Source of the DNA: Gemmatimonadota bacterium
Lineage (GTDB): Bacteria; Gemmatimonadota; Gemmatimonadetes; Gemmatimonadales; Gemmatimonadaceae
DNA length: 64,000 bases
Assembly: GCA_023249375.1 (NCBI GenBank)
Contig: JAHFCT010000004.1
Location: forward strand, 62,001-126,000
Direction: 5' to 3'
Position 1 is the stretch's first letter, and each line of letters opens with the position of its first letter. Both the position numbers and the translations under genes were made by a program. This document shows positions 43,300-53,062 of this stretch, in pieces. The notes under the pieces were generated by a model. The model ran no database searches. It was not told where the DNA came from and worked only from the letters and a program-made list of their open reading frames with translations.

Positions 43300-44646
43300 A
43301 TGTCCGGATCGGCTGAAATCCTTGCTGCGTTCCGCGAGTTGTCAAACGCGAAGCAGATCGACCGCGCGGAGCTGCATGCCCTGCTGACGGACGGCATTCA
43401 TGCCGCCCTCGCCAAGAAGCACGGGCCCAACGTCCAAGCCGATATCTCCATCGACGAGGGGCGCGGCGAGATCCGCATCGTCCTGCTGAAGACCGTCGTC
43501 GAGAAGGTCGAGGATGCCGGTCGCGAGATCACGCTCGAAGAAGCGCAGTTCGAGGATCCAGAGTTCGCCGTTGGCGACATCATGGAAGAACCCGTTGAGT
43601 TCGCCGAGTTCGGGCGGTCGGCGGTGCAAGCGGCCAAGCAGCGCATCATCCAGCGCGTGCGCGAAGGCGAGCGCACGAAGATTCGCGACGAGTTCTCTGG
43701 GCGCGTCGGCGATTTGCTCTCGGGCGAAATCCAGCAGATTGAGCGCGGCAAAATTGTCGTGATGCTCAACAAGTTCCGCGAAGCCGAAGCGATCATTCCG
43801 TATCGCGAGCAGAATCACCGCGAAGACTACAAGCAGGGCGAGCCGCTGCGTTCGGTGCTCAAGAAGATCGAGGAGACGCCCAAGGGGCCGCGCCTCGTGC
43901 TCTCACGCGCCGATCCGATGTTTGTGCAGGCGCTCTTCAAGCTCGAAGTCCCCGAGATTCAGCAGGGCATCGTCGAGATCAAGGCCTCATCGCGGGAATG
44001 CGGCAGCCGCACCAAGATCGCCGTGGTCTCGAAGGATGACGCCATCGATCCGGTGGGCGCGTGCGTGGGCCTCAAGGGCGCGCGCGTGCAGGCCGTCGTC
44101 CAGGAACTCGGCGGAGAACGCATCGACATCGTGCCGTGGTCGCCCGATCCCGAGCGCTTTGCCAAGCTTGCGCTCGCGCCCGCCAAGGTCGCGCGCGTCT
44201 TCAGCGATGCGGCCACCAAGACCATTCAGGCGGTTGTCGACGAGGACCAACTCTCGCTGGCCATCGGCCGCAACGGTCAGAACGTGCGCCTTGCGTCGGA
44301 GATCACCGGCTGGAAGATAGACCTGTACTCAAGCCGCGAATGGCTCGAGCGCGGCGGCGACATGCCGCTCTTCCAGCCGCTGCCAGAAGACGAGGACGCC
44401 GCCGCCGACGTGCATCTCTCCGCCATTGAAGGACTGCCGCCGGCCACGGTGGCGGTGCTTGAGGCGGGCGGGTTCCGCACGCTGAATGACATCATCGACC
44501 TCGAGCGCGACGACTTCCTGCGCTTGCCGGGCATCGCGCCCGAAGAGGCCGATCGCATCATTGCGCTGATCAACGAACTCACAACCGACGACAATAGCGG
44601 TGAGCAGGCGGCAGGCGACGCCGGCGCCGAGACGGCGGACGCGTGA
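43300..44646 (+). CDS. nusA: Transcription termination/antitermination protein NusA
   Basis: NusA binds RNA polymerase and controls pausing, termination and antitermination. The 448 residues include the N-terminal polymerase-binding domain (LTDGIHAALAKKHG), an S1 domain, KH domains (AVVQELGGERIDIVPW, IGRNGQNVRLASEITGWKIDLYS) and one C-terminal helix-hairpin-helix region (EAGGFRTLNDIIDLERDDFLRLPGIA split over residues 400-425). The presence of a terminator in the operon leader makes feedback by NusA plausible, as in other bacteria. Length is normal. Confidence 0.96.
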   Translation: MSGSAEILAAFRELSNAKQIDRAELHALLTDGIHAALAKKHGPNVQADISIDEGRGEIRIVLLKTVVEKVEDAGREITLEEAQFEDPEFAVGDIMEEPVEFAEFGRSAVQAAKQRIIQRVREGERTKIRDEFSGRVGDLLSGEIQQIERGKIVVMLNKFREAEAIIPYREQNHREDYKQGEPLRSVLKKIEETPKGPRLVLSRADPMFVQALFKLEVPEIQQGIVEIKASSRECGSRTKIAVVSKDDAIDPVGACVGLKGARVQAVVQELGGERIDIVPWSPDPERFAKLALAPAKVARVFSDAATKTIQAVVDEDQLSLAIGRNGQNVRLASEITGWKIDLYSSREWLERGGDMPLFQPLPEDEDAAADVHLSAIEGLPPATVAVLEAGGFRTLNDIIDLERDDFLRLPGIAPEEADRIIALINELTTDDNSGEQAAGDAGAETADA

Positions 44647-44665
44647 GTGTGAAGGTGTGCGGGTG

Positions 44666-44989
44666 ATGGACGCGGTGCTGCGCCGCCGGCTGCTCGGGCT
44701 CGCTGGGCTCGGCGTCCGGGGGCGCAACGCGGTGGTTGGAGTAGACCAGACGCGGGCGGCGGCGCTGGCTGGCACGCTGCGGGTGGCGCTGGTTGCTGCG
44801 GATGCATCGCGGCACAGCCGTGACAAAGTGGTTCCGATGGTGACGGCGAAGGGCATCACGATGATTGACGGCTTCACGGTGTCCGAACTGGGCGCCATTG
44901 TCGGGCGGGACGCGACGGCGGTGATCGGTATCGTCGACGCGGCGTTGGCGAAAGGAATTCGCGGAGCGCTCGGCTCCGCGGGCGAGTAG
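44666..44989 (+). CDS. ylxQ: L7Ae/YlxQ family RNA-binding protein
   Basis: The 107-residue protein lies between nusA and infB, the usual place for YlxQ. It has the L7Ae/L30e pattern with an LLGLAGLGVRGRNAVVGVDQ start, LVAADASRHSRDKVVPM and a C-terminal GAIVGRDATAVIGI segment. Such proteins bind kink-turn RNA; for YlxQ the target is unknown. The DUF448/YlxR gene that usually lies directly before it is absent here. ATG 44666 is chosen over the GTG three bases earlier. It is 18 bases from infB. Confidence 0.85.
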   Translation: MDAVLRRRLLGLAGLGVRGRNAVVGVDQTRAAALAGTLRVALVAADASRHSRDKVVPMVTAKGITMIDGFTVSELGAIVGRDATAVIGIVDAALAKGIRGALGSAGE

Positions 44990-45007
44990 CAGCACGAGGG
45001 AGGCAGT

Positions 45008-47851
45008 TTGACGAAGCTTCGGGTGAGTGATCTGGCGGCCGAGTTCGGCATCTCGAGCGACGAAGTGTTGTCCATGCTTCGCGCGATGGATGTCGTCGTG
45101 CGCAGCCACCTGACGCCCTTGACGGACGACCAGATTTCGCGCGCGCGTGCCCGCTGGGAACGCGAAAAGCGCGTGCGCGCCCACAAGTCTGCGGAGTCGC
45201 CATCGACGGCCGCGAAGAGCCGCCGGCGCGGCAGTGCCGCTGCCGAGGCCACGGCGGAGCAGGAAGAGAAGCCGGCGGCCTCCAAGGCCCGCGCCAAGAA
45301 GAAGGCCGCGGAGCCTGAAGTAGCGCCGGAGCCCGAATCGACGGATGCGCATAAGGTGCGCCGCCGCCGCGCGGCGCCGCCGACGCCCGAGCCATCGCCA
45401 GAGCCCGAGGTTGTCGAGGCGCCCGCGGAGGCGTCGAGCGTCGCTCCAGTCGTTGCGGTGGCTGCGCCCGTCGTCGAGAGCGCCACTCCTGCACCGGCTG
45501 AGATCGCCGCGCCTCCCGCACCTCCCGCGCCGCCGGCACCTGCGGTGGAAACGCCAGTGGCTGCTGCGCCCTCCGCGCCTGCCGCGCCGGCGGCACCAGC
45601 CGCTCCCCCACGGGCAATGCTTCCGCCGCGTCCTGCTCGGCCGCTTGCGCCGCCCACGCCGCCCTCGATGCCCTCTGGTCAGTCGCCCGCCATGCAACGC
45701 CCGCGGCCGCGTCCGGTGGTGCCGGGTGCTCCGCGCGGACGTCCCGCTCCCTCTGGCGGGCCGGGCCAGCGCAATCCGATGGCTCCGCGCCCGATTGCTT
45801 CGGCCGCTCCTGGCGGCGGCCTCAGCGGCGGGCGCCGCGAAGATCGCGGGCGCCCGGGCGGAATGAGCGGCGGCAGTTCCGCGCCGTCGACGCCGTCGAG
45901 CGGGCCGCGTCGCAAGAAGGGGAAGCGTGGGCAGGTCGATCAAGAAGCGGTGTCGTCAAATATCTCGCGTACGATGCGCGAGATGCGCGGCGCACCGGGC
46001 AAGCGCCGTCGTGACGACTCGGGACGCGAGGAGCTTGAAGCCATCCGCGCCGCAGTCGCCGAGCAGGAAAAGAAGACCGTACACGTCAACGAGTTCATCA
46101 CGGTCTCTGAACTCGCCGACATTCTCAAGATTCCCGCGACACAGATTGTTTCCTTCGCGTTCAAGCATCTCGGGTTGATGGTCACCATCAACCAGCGCAT
46201 GGACTTTGACCAGATCGAGCTCATCGCGGGCGAGTTCGGGTTCATCGCCGTGCGCGAGGCGGAGTACGCCGCCGCCCCGACCGAAGCCAAGGTGGAAGAC
46301 ACGCCGGAGCAACTGCTGTTCCGACCGCCGGTCGTCACCATCATGGGCCACGTCGACCATGGCAAGACGTCGCTGCTCGACTACATCCGCAAGGCCAACG
46401 TGGTCGCGGGTGAGGCCGGTGGCATCACGCAGCACATCGGCGCGTATCACGTCACGCTGGCCAACGGCAAGCACATCACGTTCCTCGACACGCCGGGCCA
46501 CCAGGCCTTTACCGCCATGCGTGCGCGCGGCGCGCAAGTCACCGACATCGTGGTGCTCGTCGTGGCCGCCGATGACTCGGTGATGCCGCAGACCATCGAA
46601 GCGATTTCGCACGCCAAGAACGCCGGCGTACCGATGATCGTGGCCATCAACAAGATCGACCTGCCCGCGGCCAACGCGCTCAAGGTCAAGCAGGAACTGC
46701 TCAATCACGGCGTCGTGCTCGAGGACTTCGGCGGTCAGACGCTGCACACCGAGGTGTCGGCCAAGAAAGGCACCGGCGTGTCGGAACTGCTCGATCAGAT
46801 CCTGCTGCAGGCGGAAATCCTCGATCTCAAGGCCAATCCCAACCGCAAGGCGACGGGCGCCGTGGTCGAAGCGCAGCTTGATGCGGGCAAGGGACCGGTG
46901 GCCACCGTGCTCGTGCAGAACGGCACGCTGCGCGTTGGCGACGACTTCATCTGCGGTCTCTACTCAGGTCGTGTGCGCGCGCTGCTCGATGAGCGCGGCA
47001 AGGCCGTCAAGATCGCCGGACCCGCCATTCCGGTGCAGGTGCTTGGCCTCACCGGCGTGCCGATGGCGGGTGACCAGTTCATCGCGGTGGCCGATGCGTC
47101 TGAAGCACGCGAGATCGCGCAGCGGCGCGAGCGCCTCGATCGCGAGGCCAAGAGCCGCCGCACCGCCAAGGGCGCGGTGTCGCTGGAAGACTTCATGGCG
47201 CAGTCGGGCGCGGGTGAGAAGCGCACGCTCAAGCTGCTCATCAAGGCCGACCAGGGCGGTCCGGCCGAAGCCTTGGCCGATGCGCTGCAACAGCTCTCCA
47301 ACGAGGAAGTGCAGGTGGAGGTCGTCCAGCGCAGCGTCGGCGCCATCACCGAAAGCGACATCCTCCTCGCCAAGGCGTCGGGGGCGATCATCGTCGGCTT
47401 CCACGTGCGCCCCGACAACAAGGCGCGACAGTCGGCGGAGCGCGAAGGCGTGGACATCAAGCTGTACAAGATCATCTACGAAGCGGTCGCCGACGTGAAG
47501 CTCGCGCTCGAAGGCCTGCTGCGCCCCGAAGAAAAGGAAGTCGTCCTCGGCGAGGCCGAGGTGCGCGAGGTGTTCAAGGTGTCGAAGGTGGGCCTCATCG
47601 CCGGCTGCTCGGTGCGTCACGGGGTCGTGACGCGCGCCGGCAAGGTGCGCGTGGTGCGCAACGGCGTGGAGGTCTTCAGCGGCACCATCCACTCGCTGCG
47701 CCGCTTCAAGGACGACGTGAAGGAAGTGAAGGAAGGATTCGAGTGCGGCATTGGTGTCGAGAACTTCAACGACATCAAGGTTGGCGACCTGCTCGAGTGC
47801 TTCCGGATGGAAAGCGTCGCGCGGACGCTTCAGCCGGCGCACGCCGGCTGA
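45008..47851 (+). CDS. infB: Translation initiation factor IF-2
   Basis: IF-2 places initiator tRNA on the ribosome. The 947-residue GTPase starts with a compact IF2_N domain ([20 protein letters not shown]), a long Ala/Pro/Arg-rich linker (about residues 75-320), a second IF2_N unit, and a G domain from about 446 with G1 [13 protein letters not shown]3 DTPGHQAF and G4 NKID, then C-terminal domains. The start codon is TTG at 45008, backed by a GAGGGAGG ribosome site about 6 bases upstream; a rare start may limit its translation relative to nusA. Confidence 0.96.
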   Translation: MTKLRVSDLAAEFGISSDEVLSMLRAMDVVVRSHLTPLTDDQISRARARWEREKRVRAHKSAESPSTAAKSRRRGSAAAEATAEQEEKPAASKARAKKKAAEPEVAPEPESTDAHKVRRRRAAPPTPEPSPEPEVVEAPAEASSVAPVVAVAAPVVESATPAPAEIAAPPAPPAPPAPAVETPVAAAPSAPAAPAAPAAPPRAMLPPRPARPLAPPTPPSMPSGQSPAMQRPRPRPVVPGAPRGRPAPSGGPGQRNPMAPRPIASAAPGGGLSGGRREDRGRPGGMSGGSSAPSTPSSGPRRKKGKRGQVDQEAVSSNISRTMREMRGAPGKRRRDDSGREELEAIRAAVAEQEKKTVHVNEFITVSELADILKIPATQIVSFAFKHLGLMVTINQRMDFDQIELIAGEFGFIAVREAEYAAAPTEAKVEDTPEQLLFRPPVVTIMGHVDHGKTSLLDYIRKANVVAGEAGGITQHIGAYHVTLANGKHITFLDTPGHQAFTAMRARGAQVTDIVVLVVAADDSVMPQTIEAISHAKNAGVPMIVAINKIDLPAANALKVKQELLNHGVVLEDFGGQTLHTEVSAKKGTGVSELLDQILLQAEILDLKANPNRKATGAVVEAQLDAGKGPVATVLVQNGTLRVGDDFICGLYSGRVRALLDERGKAVKIAGPAIPVQVLGLTGVPMAGDQFIAVADASEAREIAQRRERLDREAKSRRTAKGAVSLEDFMAQSGAGEKRTLKLLIKADQGGPAEALADALQQLSNEEVQVEVVQRSVGAITESDILLAKASGAIIVGFHVRPDNKARQSAEREGVDIKLYKIIYEAVADVKLALEGLLRPEEKEVVLGEAEVREVFKVSKVGLIAGCSVRHGVVTRAGKVRVVRNGVEVFSGTIHSLRRFKDDVKEVKEGFECGIGVENFNDIKVGDLLECFRMESVARTLQPAHAG

Positions 47852-47873
47852 GCCCGCACGGGAGATATCGCTG

Positions 47874-48266
47874 ATGCCGCCGCGTGACACGCGCCGCCCC
47901 GACCGGGTGGCCGAAGGCATCCGAATGGAAGTCGCGACGTTCCTGAACGGGGACGTCAAGGATCCGCGCGTCCGCGGTGCGCTCATCACCGTGACGGCGG
48001 TGGAAGTAACGCGAGACCTCGGCCACGCGAACGTCTTCGTGTCGATCATGGGGAGCGACACCGAGCGCGCCGCCACGCTCGAGGGCCTCGCGAGCACCGC
48101 GAGCTACTTGCGGGCGCGGGTCGGGCGTGCGCTCCAGTTGCGCGTCGCCCCCGAGATTGCCTTCCGCTTTGACGAGAGCGTGGCGCGCGCGGCGCGCATC
48201 GAGACGCTGCTCGCCTCGGTGCGCCCGACGGAACCGTCCGGCGATGATCCCGCGCCCGGCGCCTGA
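47874..48266 (+). CDS. rbfA: 30S ribosome-binding factor RbfA
   Basis: RbfA assists 16S rRNA maturation, especially in the cold. The 130-residue protein has the KH-type family pattern RRPDRVAEGIRMEVATFL, DPRVRGALITVTAVEVTRDLGHA (within residues 25-55) and LRVAPEIAFRFDES near the end. The ATG at 47874 lies 22 bases after infB. It overlaps truB by 23 bases. The C-terminal tail is short. Confidence 0.94.
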   Translation: MPPRDTRRPDRVAEGIRMEVATFLNGDVKDPRVRGALITVTAVEVTRDLGHANVFVSIMGSDTERAATLEGLASTASYLRARVGRALQLRVAPEIAFRFDESVARAARIETLLASVRPTEPSGDDPAPGA

Positions 48267-49155
48267 CGGCCTCCTGCTCGTCGACAAGCCGGCGGGGGTG
48301 ACGTCGCACGACGTCGTCAACGCGGCACGCCGTGCCCTTGGCGAGAAACGCATCGGCCACGGCGGGACGCTGGATCCGTTCGCCACGGGACTGCTCGTGC
48401 TTCTCGTCGGCCGTGCCACGCGCCTGCTGCGCTGGCTCCACGACGAGCCGAAGGTCTACGAGGCCGTGGTGCGCTTCGGCGCCGAAACCGCCACCGAAGA
48501 TCTCGAAGGCGAGGTGACGCGCGAGACGGTGCTGCCGTCGCGCGCGGCGCTCGAGGCGGCGGTGCCAGGGCTGCTCGGCGATATCGATCAGGTGCCGCCG
48601 GCGTACTCGGCCAAGCGCATTGAGGGCCGGCGCGCATACGAGTTGGCGCGCGAAGGGCGGACGGTCGAGATGCCGCCGGTGCGCGTGCATCTCGATGCGA
48701 TCGTGCTCTCGTTGTTCGAGGGAAGTGACGACGCCGTGAGCGCCTGCCGGATGCGCGTCACGTGCGGCGGTGGCACGTACGTCCGTTCGCTGGCGCGCGA
48801 TCTGGCGCGGGCCGCGGGCTCCGCCGCGCACCTCACGGCGCTGCGACGAGAGCGCGCGGGCGTCTTTTCACTCGCCCGTTCCATTTCATTGGAGCACATG
48901 CGCGACGGTGGCGCATTCACGCTCGCCCCCGCGGTCGATGCGCTCGAGGGATATCCGCATCAGGCGCTCTCGTCCGACGAAGTGGCCAAGGTGGTCCGCG
49001 GCATCGACGTTGAGGCCCGCGTCGACGGCGCCTTCGCGGCGCTGCTTGATGCCGGTTCCGAGACCAGCGCCGGCCTGCTTGTCGCGTTTGCCGAACGGCG
49101 CCCCTCCGAACTCGGCGAGCGCTGGCAGCCGCGAGTGGTCATGCGCGATGGCTGA
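48244..49155 (+). CDS. truB: tRNA pseudouridine(55) synthase TruB
   Basis: TruB makes pseudouridine 55 in the T loop of tRNAs. The 303-residue protein starts with LLLVDKPAGVTSHDVV and has the catalytic motif GHGGTLDPFATGLL with the active-site Asp near residue 42, plus VPPAYSAKRIEGRRAYELAR and the VRSLARDLARAAGSAAHL segment. The ATG at 48244 gives the standard start and overlaps rbfA. It overlaps ribF by 8 bases. The rbfA-truB-ribF order is widely conserved. Confidence 0.96.
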   Translation: MIPRPAPDGLLLVDKPAGVTSHDVVNAARRALGEKRIGHGGTLDPFATGLLVLLVGRATRLLRWLHDEPKVYEAVVRFGAETATEDLEGEVTRETVLPSRAALEAAVPGLLGDIDQVPPAYSAKRIEGRRAYELAREGRTVEMPPVRVHLDAIVLSLFEGSDDAVSACRMRVTCGGGTYVRSLARDLARAAGSAAHLTALRRERAGVFSLARSISLEHMRDGGAFTLAPAVDALEGYPHQALSSDEVAKVVRGIDVEARVDGAFAALLDAGSETSAGLLVAFAERRPSELGERWQPRVVMRDG

Positions 49156-50092
49156 TCGCCTCGACTGGCACGTCGAGTCGGGGTTGCCCCCCGATGTTGC
49201 CGGCACCGTGCTGACGGTCGGCACGTTCGACGGCGTGCACGCGGGGCATCGGCTCGTGCTTGAGCGCCTGGCGGCGCGTGCCGCGGCCACCGGGCTGCGC
49301 AGCGTGCTCGTCACGTTCGAACCGCATCCGCTTGAGGTGGTGAATCCGGCGGCGGCGCCGCACCTGCTGACGGTCGGAGACGAGAAACTGGAGGTGCTCG
49401 CGGAGAGCACGCTCGACTACCTCGCCATCCTGCCGTTCACCGCCGCGCTCGCGCAGTACGATGCGTCGACGTTTGTTGACGCGGTGCTGCGCGAACGCTT
49501 TGGCATGCGTGAGCTGCTCATCGGCTATGATCACGGCTTCGGCCGCGGACGTTCGGGCGACGCGACCGTGCTCAAGGAGCTCGGCGCCAAGCGCGGGTTC
49601 GGGGTGGAGGTGGTGCCTCCGGTGATGGGCCCGGACGGCCGTCCCGTGTCGTCCACGTTCATTCGTCGCGCAATCGCCGGTGGCGATCTCGAGCGCGCCG
49701 CGGGGGCGCTGGGCCGGCCGTACGGAATCAGCGGCACGGTGATAGTTGGCGAGCGGCGTGGCCGCACGCTCGGCTATCGCACCCTGAACCTGTCGGTGCC
49801 GCCGGCAAGAAAACTGCTCCCGCCAGACGGCGTGTACGCGGTGCGCGTGTGTACGCCGCTTGGCACCTTTGGGGGCATGGTGAATCTCGGCGGCCGTCCG
49901 ACGTTCGATGATCCGACGTGGACGCTCGAGGCGCACCTGTTCGATACCGCACCGGATTTGTACGGCCGACGTGTCCGGGTCGACGTGATTCACCGGTTGC
50001 GTGAAACGCGGAAGTTCGGTTCAGCCGCCGAGTTGGTGGAGCAGTTGGGACGGGACGAGCAGGCCGCCCGTCACGTTCTGCGCGACGATTGA
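49148..50092 (+). CDS. ribF: Bifunctional riboflavin kinase / FAD synthetase
   Basis: RibF converts riboflavin to FMN and then FAD. The N-terminal FAD-synthetase half has the nucleotidyltransferase motif VGTFDGVHAGHRLVL and later SSTFIRRAI; the C-terminal riboflavin-kinase half has the GTVIVGERRGRTLGYRTLN motif and NLGGRPTF. The 314 residues are normal. The ATG at 49148 is chosen because the truB overlap is short and the first motif follows at residue 24. It closes the rimP operon; a weak promoter for secD follows. Confidence 0.95.
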   Translation: MADRLDWHVESGLPPDVAGTVLTVGTFDGVHAGHRLVLERLAARAAATGLRSVLVTFEPHPLEVVNPAAAPHLLTVGDEKLEVLAESTLDYLAILPFTAALAQYDASTFVDAVLRERFGMRELLIGYDHGFGRGRSGDATVLKELGAKRGFGVEVVPPVMGPDGRPVSSTFIRRAIAGGDLERAAGALGRPYGISGTVIVGERRGRTLGYRTLNLSVPPARKLLPPDGVYAVRVCTPLGTFGGMVNLGGRPTFDDPTWTLEAHLFDTAPDLYGRRVRVDVIHRLRETRKFGSAAELVEQLGRDEQAARHVLRDD

Positions 50093-50120
50093 GGCAACTC
50101 GTTGTCAGTACGGAAGATGA

Positions 50121-50149
50121 TTGACTAGTCCGTTCCCCAAGTTTACTCT
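50121..50149 (+). promoter_or_regulatory. Possible promoter of secD-secF
   Basis: TTGACT (50121-50126) and TACTCT (50144-50149) are spaced by 17 bases in the 93-base gap between ribF and secD. The leader would be about 30 bases. Found by eye only. Confidence 0.45.
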
Positions 50150-50185
50150 TCAAGGCTTCGCATAAACCCTCTGCTTGTCCGGGCA

Positions 50186-51838
50186 ATGACCAACCTGAAG
50201 TACCGGCTGCTTACCATCGCGCTGCTCGTCCTCGCCTCGGCGTGGGCGCTCTATCCGCGCAAGGTGGTTGAGCGCGTCAAGCGCAACGGCACCTTCGTTT
50301 TCGACACGATCCAGCGAGTGCCGCTCAAGCGCGGCCTCGACCTGCAGGGCGGCATGCACCTGACCCTGGAAATCGACGAATCCAAGGGCACGATTGCCAA
50401 CAAGACCGAAGCGCTCGATCGGGCGCTGAAGGTCGTCCGCACCCGCATCGACGAGTTCGGCGTCTCGGAACCGATCGTGCAGAAACTCGGCAACGATCGC
50501 ATCATCGTCGACTTGCCTGGCATCGATGACCCGGTTCGCGCCACGGAAGTGGTGCAGAAGTCGGCGTTCCTTCAGTTCCAGATCACCGACAAGACGCAGG
50601 CGTTCGAGAAGAACGTCGGGCGCCTCGACGCGATCTTGAAGGAGAAGGGAATCGTCGCCGCGTCCAAGGCCGACACGGGCAAGGCCGCCGCCAAGGGAGC
50701 GCTGCCCAACCTGTTCGCGGCTCGTGACACGGCCAAGAAGGCCAAGGGCGACAGCGCGGCAGCCGACAGCATCAAGGCCGGCAACGGACCGTTCTCGACC
50801 AAGGTCGGCAAGGCACCGGGCGGTGATCCGGGCATGTACATGGTGCTCGAGAGCGACCGCGAAGAGATCGAGTCGTATCTCCAGAATGCCGACATTCAGG
50901 CCGCGCTCCCGCCGGGCAAGGTGCTCCGCTGGGGCGCCGACACCATCTCGCTTGGCGGCAACAAGGCCTATCGCGCGCTGTATGTGCTCGATGCGCGACC
51001 CATCATCACGGGCGAGTATCTCACCGACGCCAAACCCAATACGGTGCCGGTGGAAGGAACCATCGTCGAGTTCCAGCTCAACAATGAAGGCGGCCGCCGC
51101 TTCAAGAGCGAGACGGGCAAGCACGTGCGCGATTACATGGCCATCGTGCTTGATGACCGCGTGATGTCGGCGCCGGTCATTCAGAGCGCCATCGGCACGC
51201 GCGGCCAGATCACGATGGGCGGTTCGGGACTGCAGGCGGCGCAGGATCTCGCGCTCGTGCTGCGTGCCGGCGCGCTGCCGGTGCCGCTCAAGGTCGCCGA
51301 CCGCGTCTCCATTGGCGCGTCGCTCGGCCAGGACTCGATTCAGAAGGGCATGACGGCCGGCATCGTCGCCATCGTGCTCGTCATTCTGATCATGCTCATC
51401 TACTATCGCTTCTCGGGCTTGCTCGCGGTGGGCGGCCTCGTGCTCTACGTGCTGTACACGCTGGCGGCGCTGGCGGGATTCAGCGCCACGCTGACCCTGC
51501 CCGGACTCGCCGGCTTTGTGCTCGGCATCGGCATCGCCGTCGACGCCAACGTGCTGATCTTCGAGCGCATTCGTGAAGAGCTCGATCACGGCAAGAGCGT
51601 GCGCACGTCGATTGACGAGGGATTCAAGCACGCGATGTCGGCCATCATCGACTCGAACGTGTCCACGGCGCTCACCGCGCTCGTGCTGTACCAGTACGGC
51701 ACCGGCCCGGTGAGGGGCTTCGCGGTGACGCTGATCGCGGGCTTGGCGGCGACGATGGTCGCTTGCGTCTTCTCGGTCCGTACTTTCTACCTTGTCTGGC
51801 TCAACCGCAATCGCGGCGCCGAGTCGGTGAGCATCTGA
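50186..51838 (+). CDS. secD: Protein translocase subunit SecD
   Basis: SecD works with SecF to drive late steps of Sec-dependent export with the proton gradient. The 550-residue protein has an N-terminal membrane helix, the [15 protein letters not shown] motif near residue 47, the large periplasmic P1 domain (with an Ala/Lys-rich insert at about 150-200), and a C-terminal six-helix RND region with [21 protein letters not shown]-type sequence. It overlaps secF by one base. Confidence 0.96.
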   Translation: MTNLKYRLLTIALLVLASAWALYPRKVVERVKRNGTFVFDTIQRVPLKRGLDLQGGMHLTLEIDESKGTIANKTEALDRALKVVRTRIDEFGVSEPIVQKLGNDRIIVDLPGIDDPVRATEVVQKSAFLQFQITDKTQAFEKNVGRLDAILKEKGIVAASKADTGKAAAKGALPNLFAARDTAKKAKGDSAAADSIKAGNGPFSTKVGKAPGGDPGMYMVLESDREEIESYLQNADIQAALPPGKVLRWGADTISLGGNKAYRALYVLDARPIITGEYLTDAKPNTVPVEGTIVEFQLNNEGGRRFKSETGKHVRDYMAIVLDDRVMSAPVIQSAIGTRGQITMGGSGLQAAQDLALVLRAGALPVPLKVADRVSIGASLGQDSIQKGMTAGIVAIVLVILIMLIYYRFSGLLAVGGLVLYVLYTLAALAGFSATLTLPGLAGFVLGIGIAVDANVLIFERIREELDHGKSVRTSIDEGFKHAMSAIIDSNVSTALTALVLYQYGTGPVRGFAVTLIAGLAATMVACVFSVRTFYLVWLNRNRGAESVSI

Positions 51839-52788
51839 TGCTGCGAATCCTGCACGGCACCAACTACGATTTCATCAAGTACTGGCGCACCGCCGCCGTA
51901 CTGACTGTTGCGTTCATCCTGCTCGGCGTCGGGTCGGCGCTCTTCAAGGGCGGCTTCCCGTACTCCATCGAGTTCACGGGCGGGACGCTTATGCAGATCG
52001 AATTTCAGCAGACGCCCGATGTGGCCAAGCTGCGTGCCACGCTCGACGCGGCCGGCATCAAGGGCGCCGAGATTACGACCTTTGGCTCGTCCCGCGACTT
52101 CACCATTCGCGCGCAGGGCGCCGAGCAGATTGCGGCCCAGGCGGCGGGAGCGGAGCGCGTCGGCCAGCAGATTGAGGCCGCGCTGAAGGCGGCTCCCGAA
52201 AACAACCAGTTCAGGGTGGTTCGCGTCGAGACCGTCGGCCCGCGCGTCGGGTCCGAACTTCGGCGCGGCGCGGTGATCGCCATTCTGATCTCCTTCGTCG
52301 TGACGCTCGCGTACCTCGCGTGGCGCTTCGAATGGCGATTCGGCCTTTCCGCCGTGCTCGCCACTGCGCACGACATTCTGACCACGATCGCGTTCATCAA
52401 GCTGCTGCATCTCGAAATTTCGCTGACGGTCGTCGCCGCGATTCTCACGGTGATCGGGTACTCGCTGAATGACACGATCATCATCTTCGATCGTGTGCGC
52501 GAGAACTTGCACAAGAACCGCAAGATGCCGTTCTACGATCTGCTCAACCGATCCGTCAACGAAACGCTGCCGCGGTCGATCCTGACGCATGCGACGACGC
52601 TGATTTCAACGATGGCGCTGCTCCTGTTGGCGGGCGAAGTGATCCGGCCGTTCGCGTGGGTGATGTCGTTCGGCATCTTCACCGGCACGTTCAGCTCCAT
52701 CTACGTTGCCTCGCCGATCCTGATGTGGGTTGAGAACAAGTATCCGCGCGCCAACGAAGCGCGCGGCGCCCAGCGTCCGCGGCCGTAG
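51838..52788 (+). CDS. secF: Protein translocase subunit SecF
   Basis: SecF is the partner of SecD in the translocon. The 316 residues show the first helix (VLTVAFILLGVGSALF), the conserved SIEFTGGTLMQIEF segment, the periplasmic part, and the RND-type helices with VIGYSLNDTIIIFDRVREN and MALLLLAGEVIRPFAWVMSFG. The ATG at 51838 overlaps the secD stop (TGATG). It ends the operon; the hairpin at 52812-52837 is the likely terminator. Confidence 0.96.
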   Translation: MLRILHGTNYDFIKYWRTAAVLTVAFILLGVGSALFKGGFPYSIEFTGGTLMQIEFQQTPDVAKLRATLDAAGIKGAEITTFGSSRDFTIRAQGAEQIAAQAAGAERVGQQIEAALKAAPENNQFRVVRVETVGPRVGSELRRGAVIAILISFVVTLAYLAWRFEWRFGLSAVLATAHDILTTIAFIKLLHLEISLTVVAAILTVIGYSLNDTIIIFDRVRENLHKNRKMPFYDLLNRSVNETLPRSILTHATTLISTMALLLLAGEVIRPFAWVMSFGIFTGTFSSIYVASPILMWVENKYPRANEARGAQRPRP

Positions 52789-52811
52789 TTTTCCGCGGCT
52801 GGTCTGTCACG

Positions 52812-52837
52812 AGGGCGCTCCGGTGATGGGGCGCCCT
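52812..52837 (+). terminator. Terminator after secF
   Basis: AGGGCGCTCC pairs with GGGGCGCCCT (with one T-G pair) around a 6-base GGTGAT loop and is followed by TT. It is a good intrinsic terminator of the secD-secF transcript. Confidence 0.75.
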
Positions 52838-53062
52838 TTGTGTCTCCGCGTTGCTGCCCCGTGGCCGAGGGACGCTCGCGGCGTGCCAGGGATGCTTTCG
52901 ATAAACGGCGGATCGCCACGGAACGATCGCTGTCATCCGTGGTAGTGCGATGTCGTCAGCTCCCAACGGGGCGAAGCAGACTGTAGGAAGCCCGCTGACA
53001 CCGAGGTAAGGGGCCCTGCACGGGCTGGGCGCGCGCTGTGTCCTCGCCCTAGATTCTTCCGA
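52838..53062. other. Gap between secF and tatD with possible structured RNA
   Basis: These 225 bases hold no ORF I would accept. Several hairpins can be drawn: CCACGGA (52916-52922) with TCCGTGG (52936-52942), GTCAGC (52955-52960) with GCTGAC (52994-52999), and a rough closing pairing between 52863-52871 and 53039-53047. Its size is like that of 6S RNA, but I could not match its sequence to that or any other named RNA. TAGATT (53050-53055) seven bases before tatD may be its promoter -10. Confidence 0.25.

Noticed and set aside
52838-53062. A confident 6S or SRP RNA call
   Set aside because: Size and some pairing fit, but none of the conserved sequence blocks of 6S RNA or the SRP tetraloop motif could be recognised.
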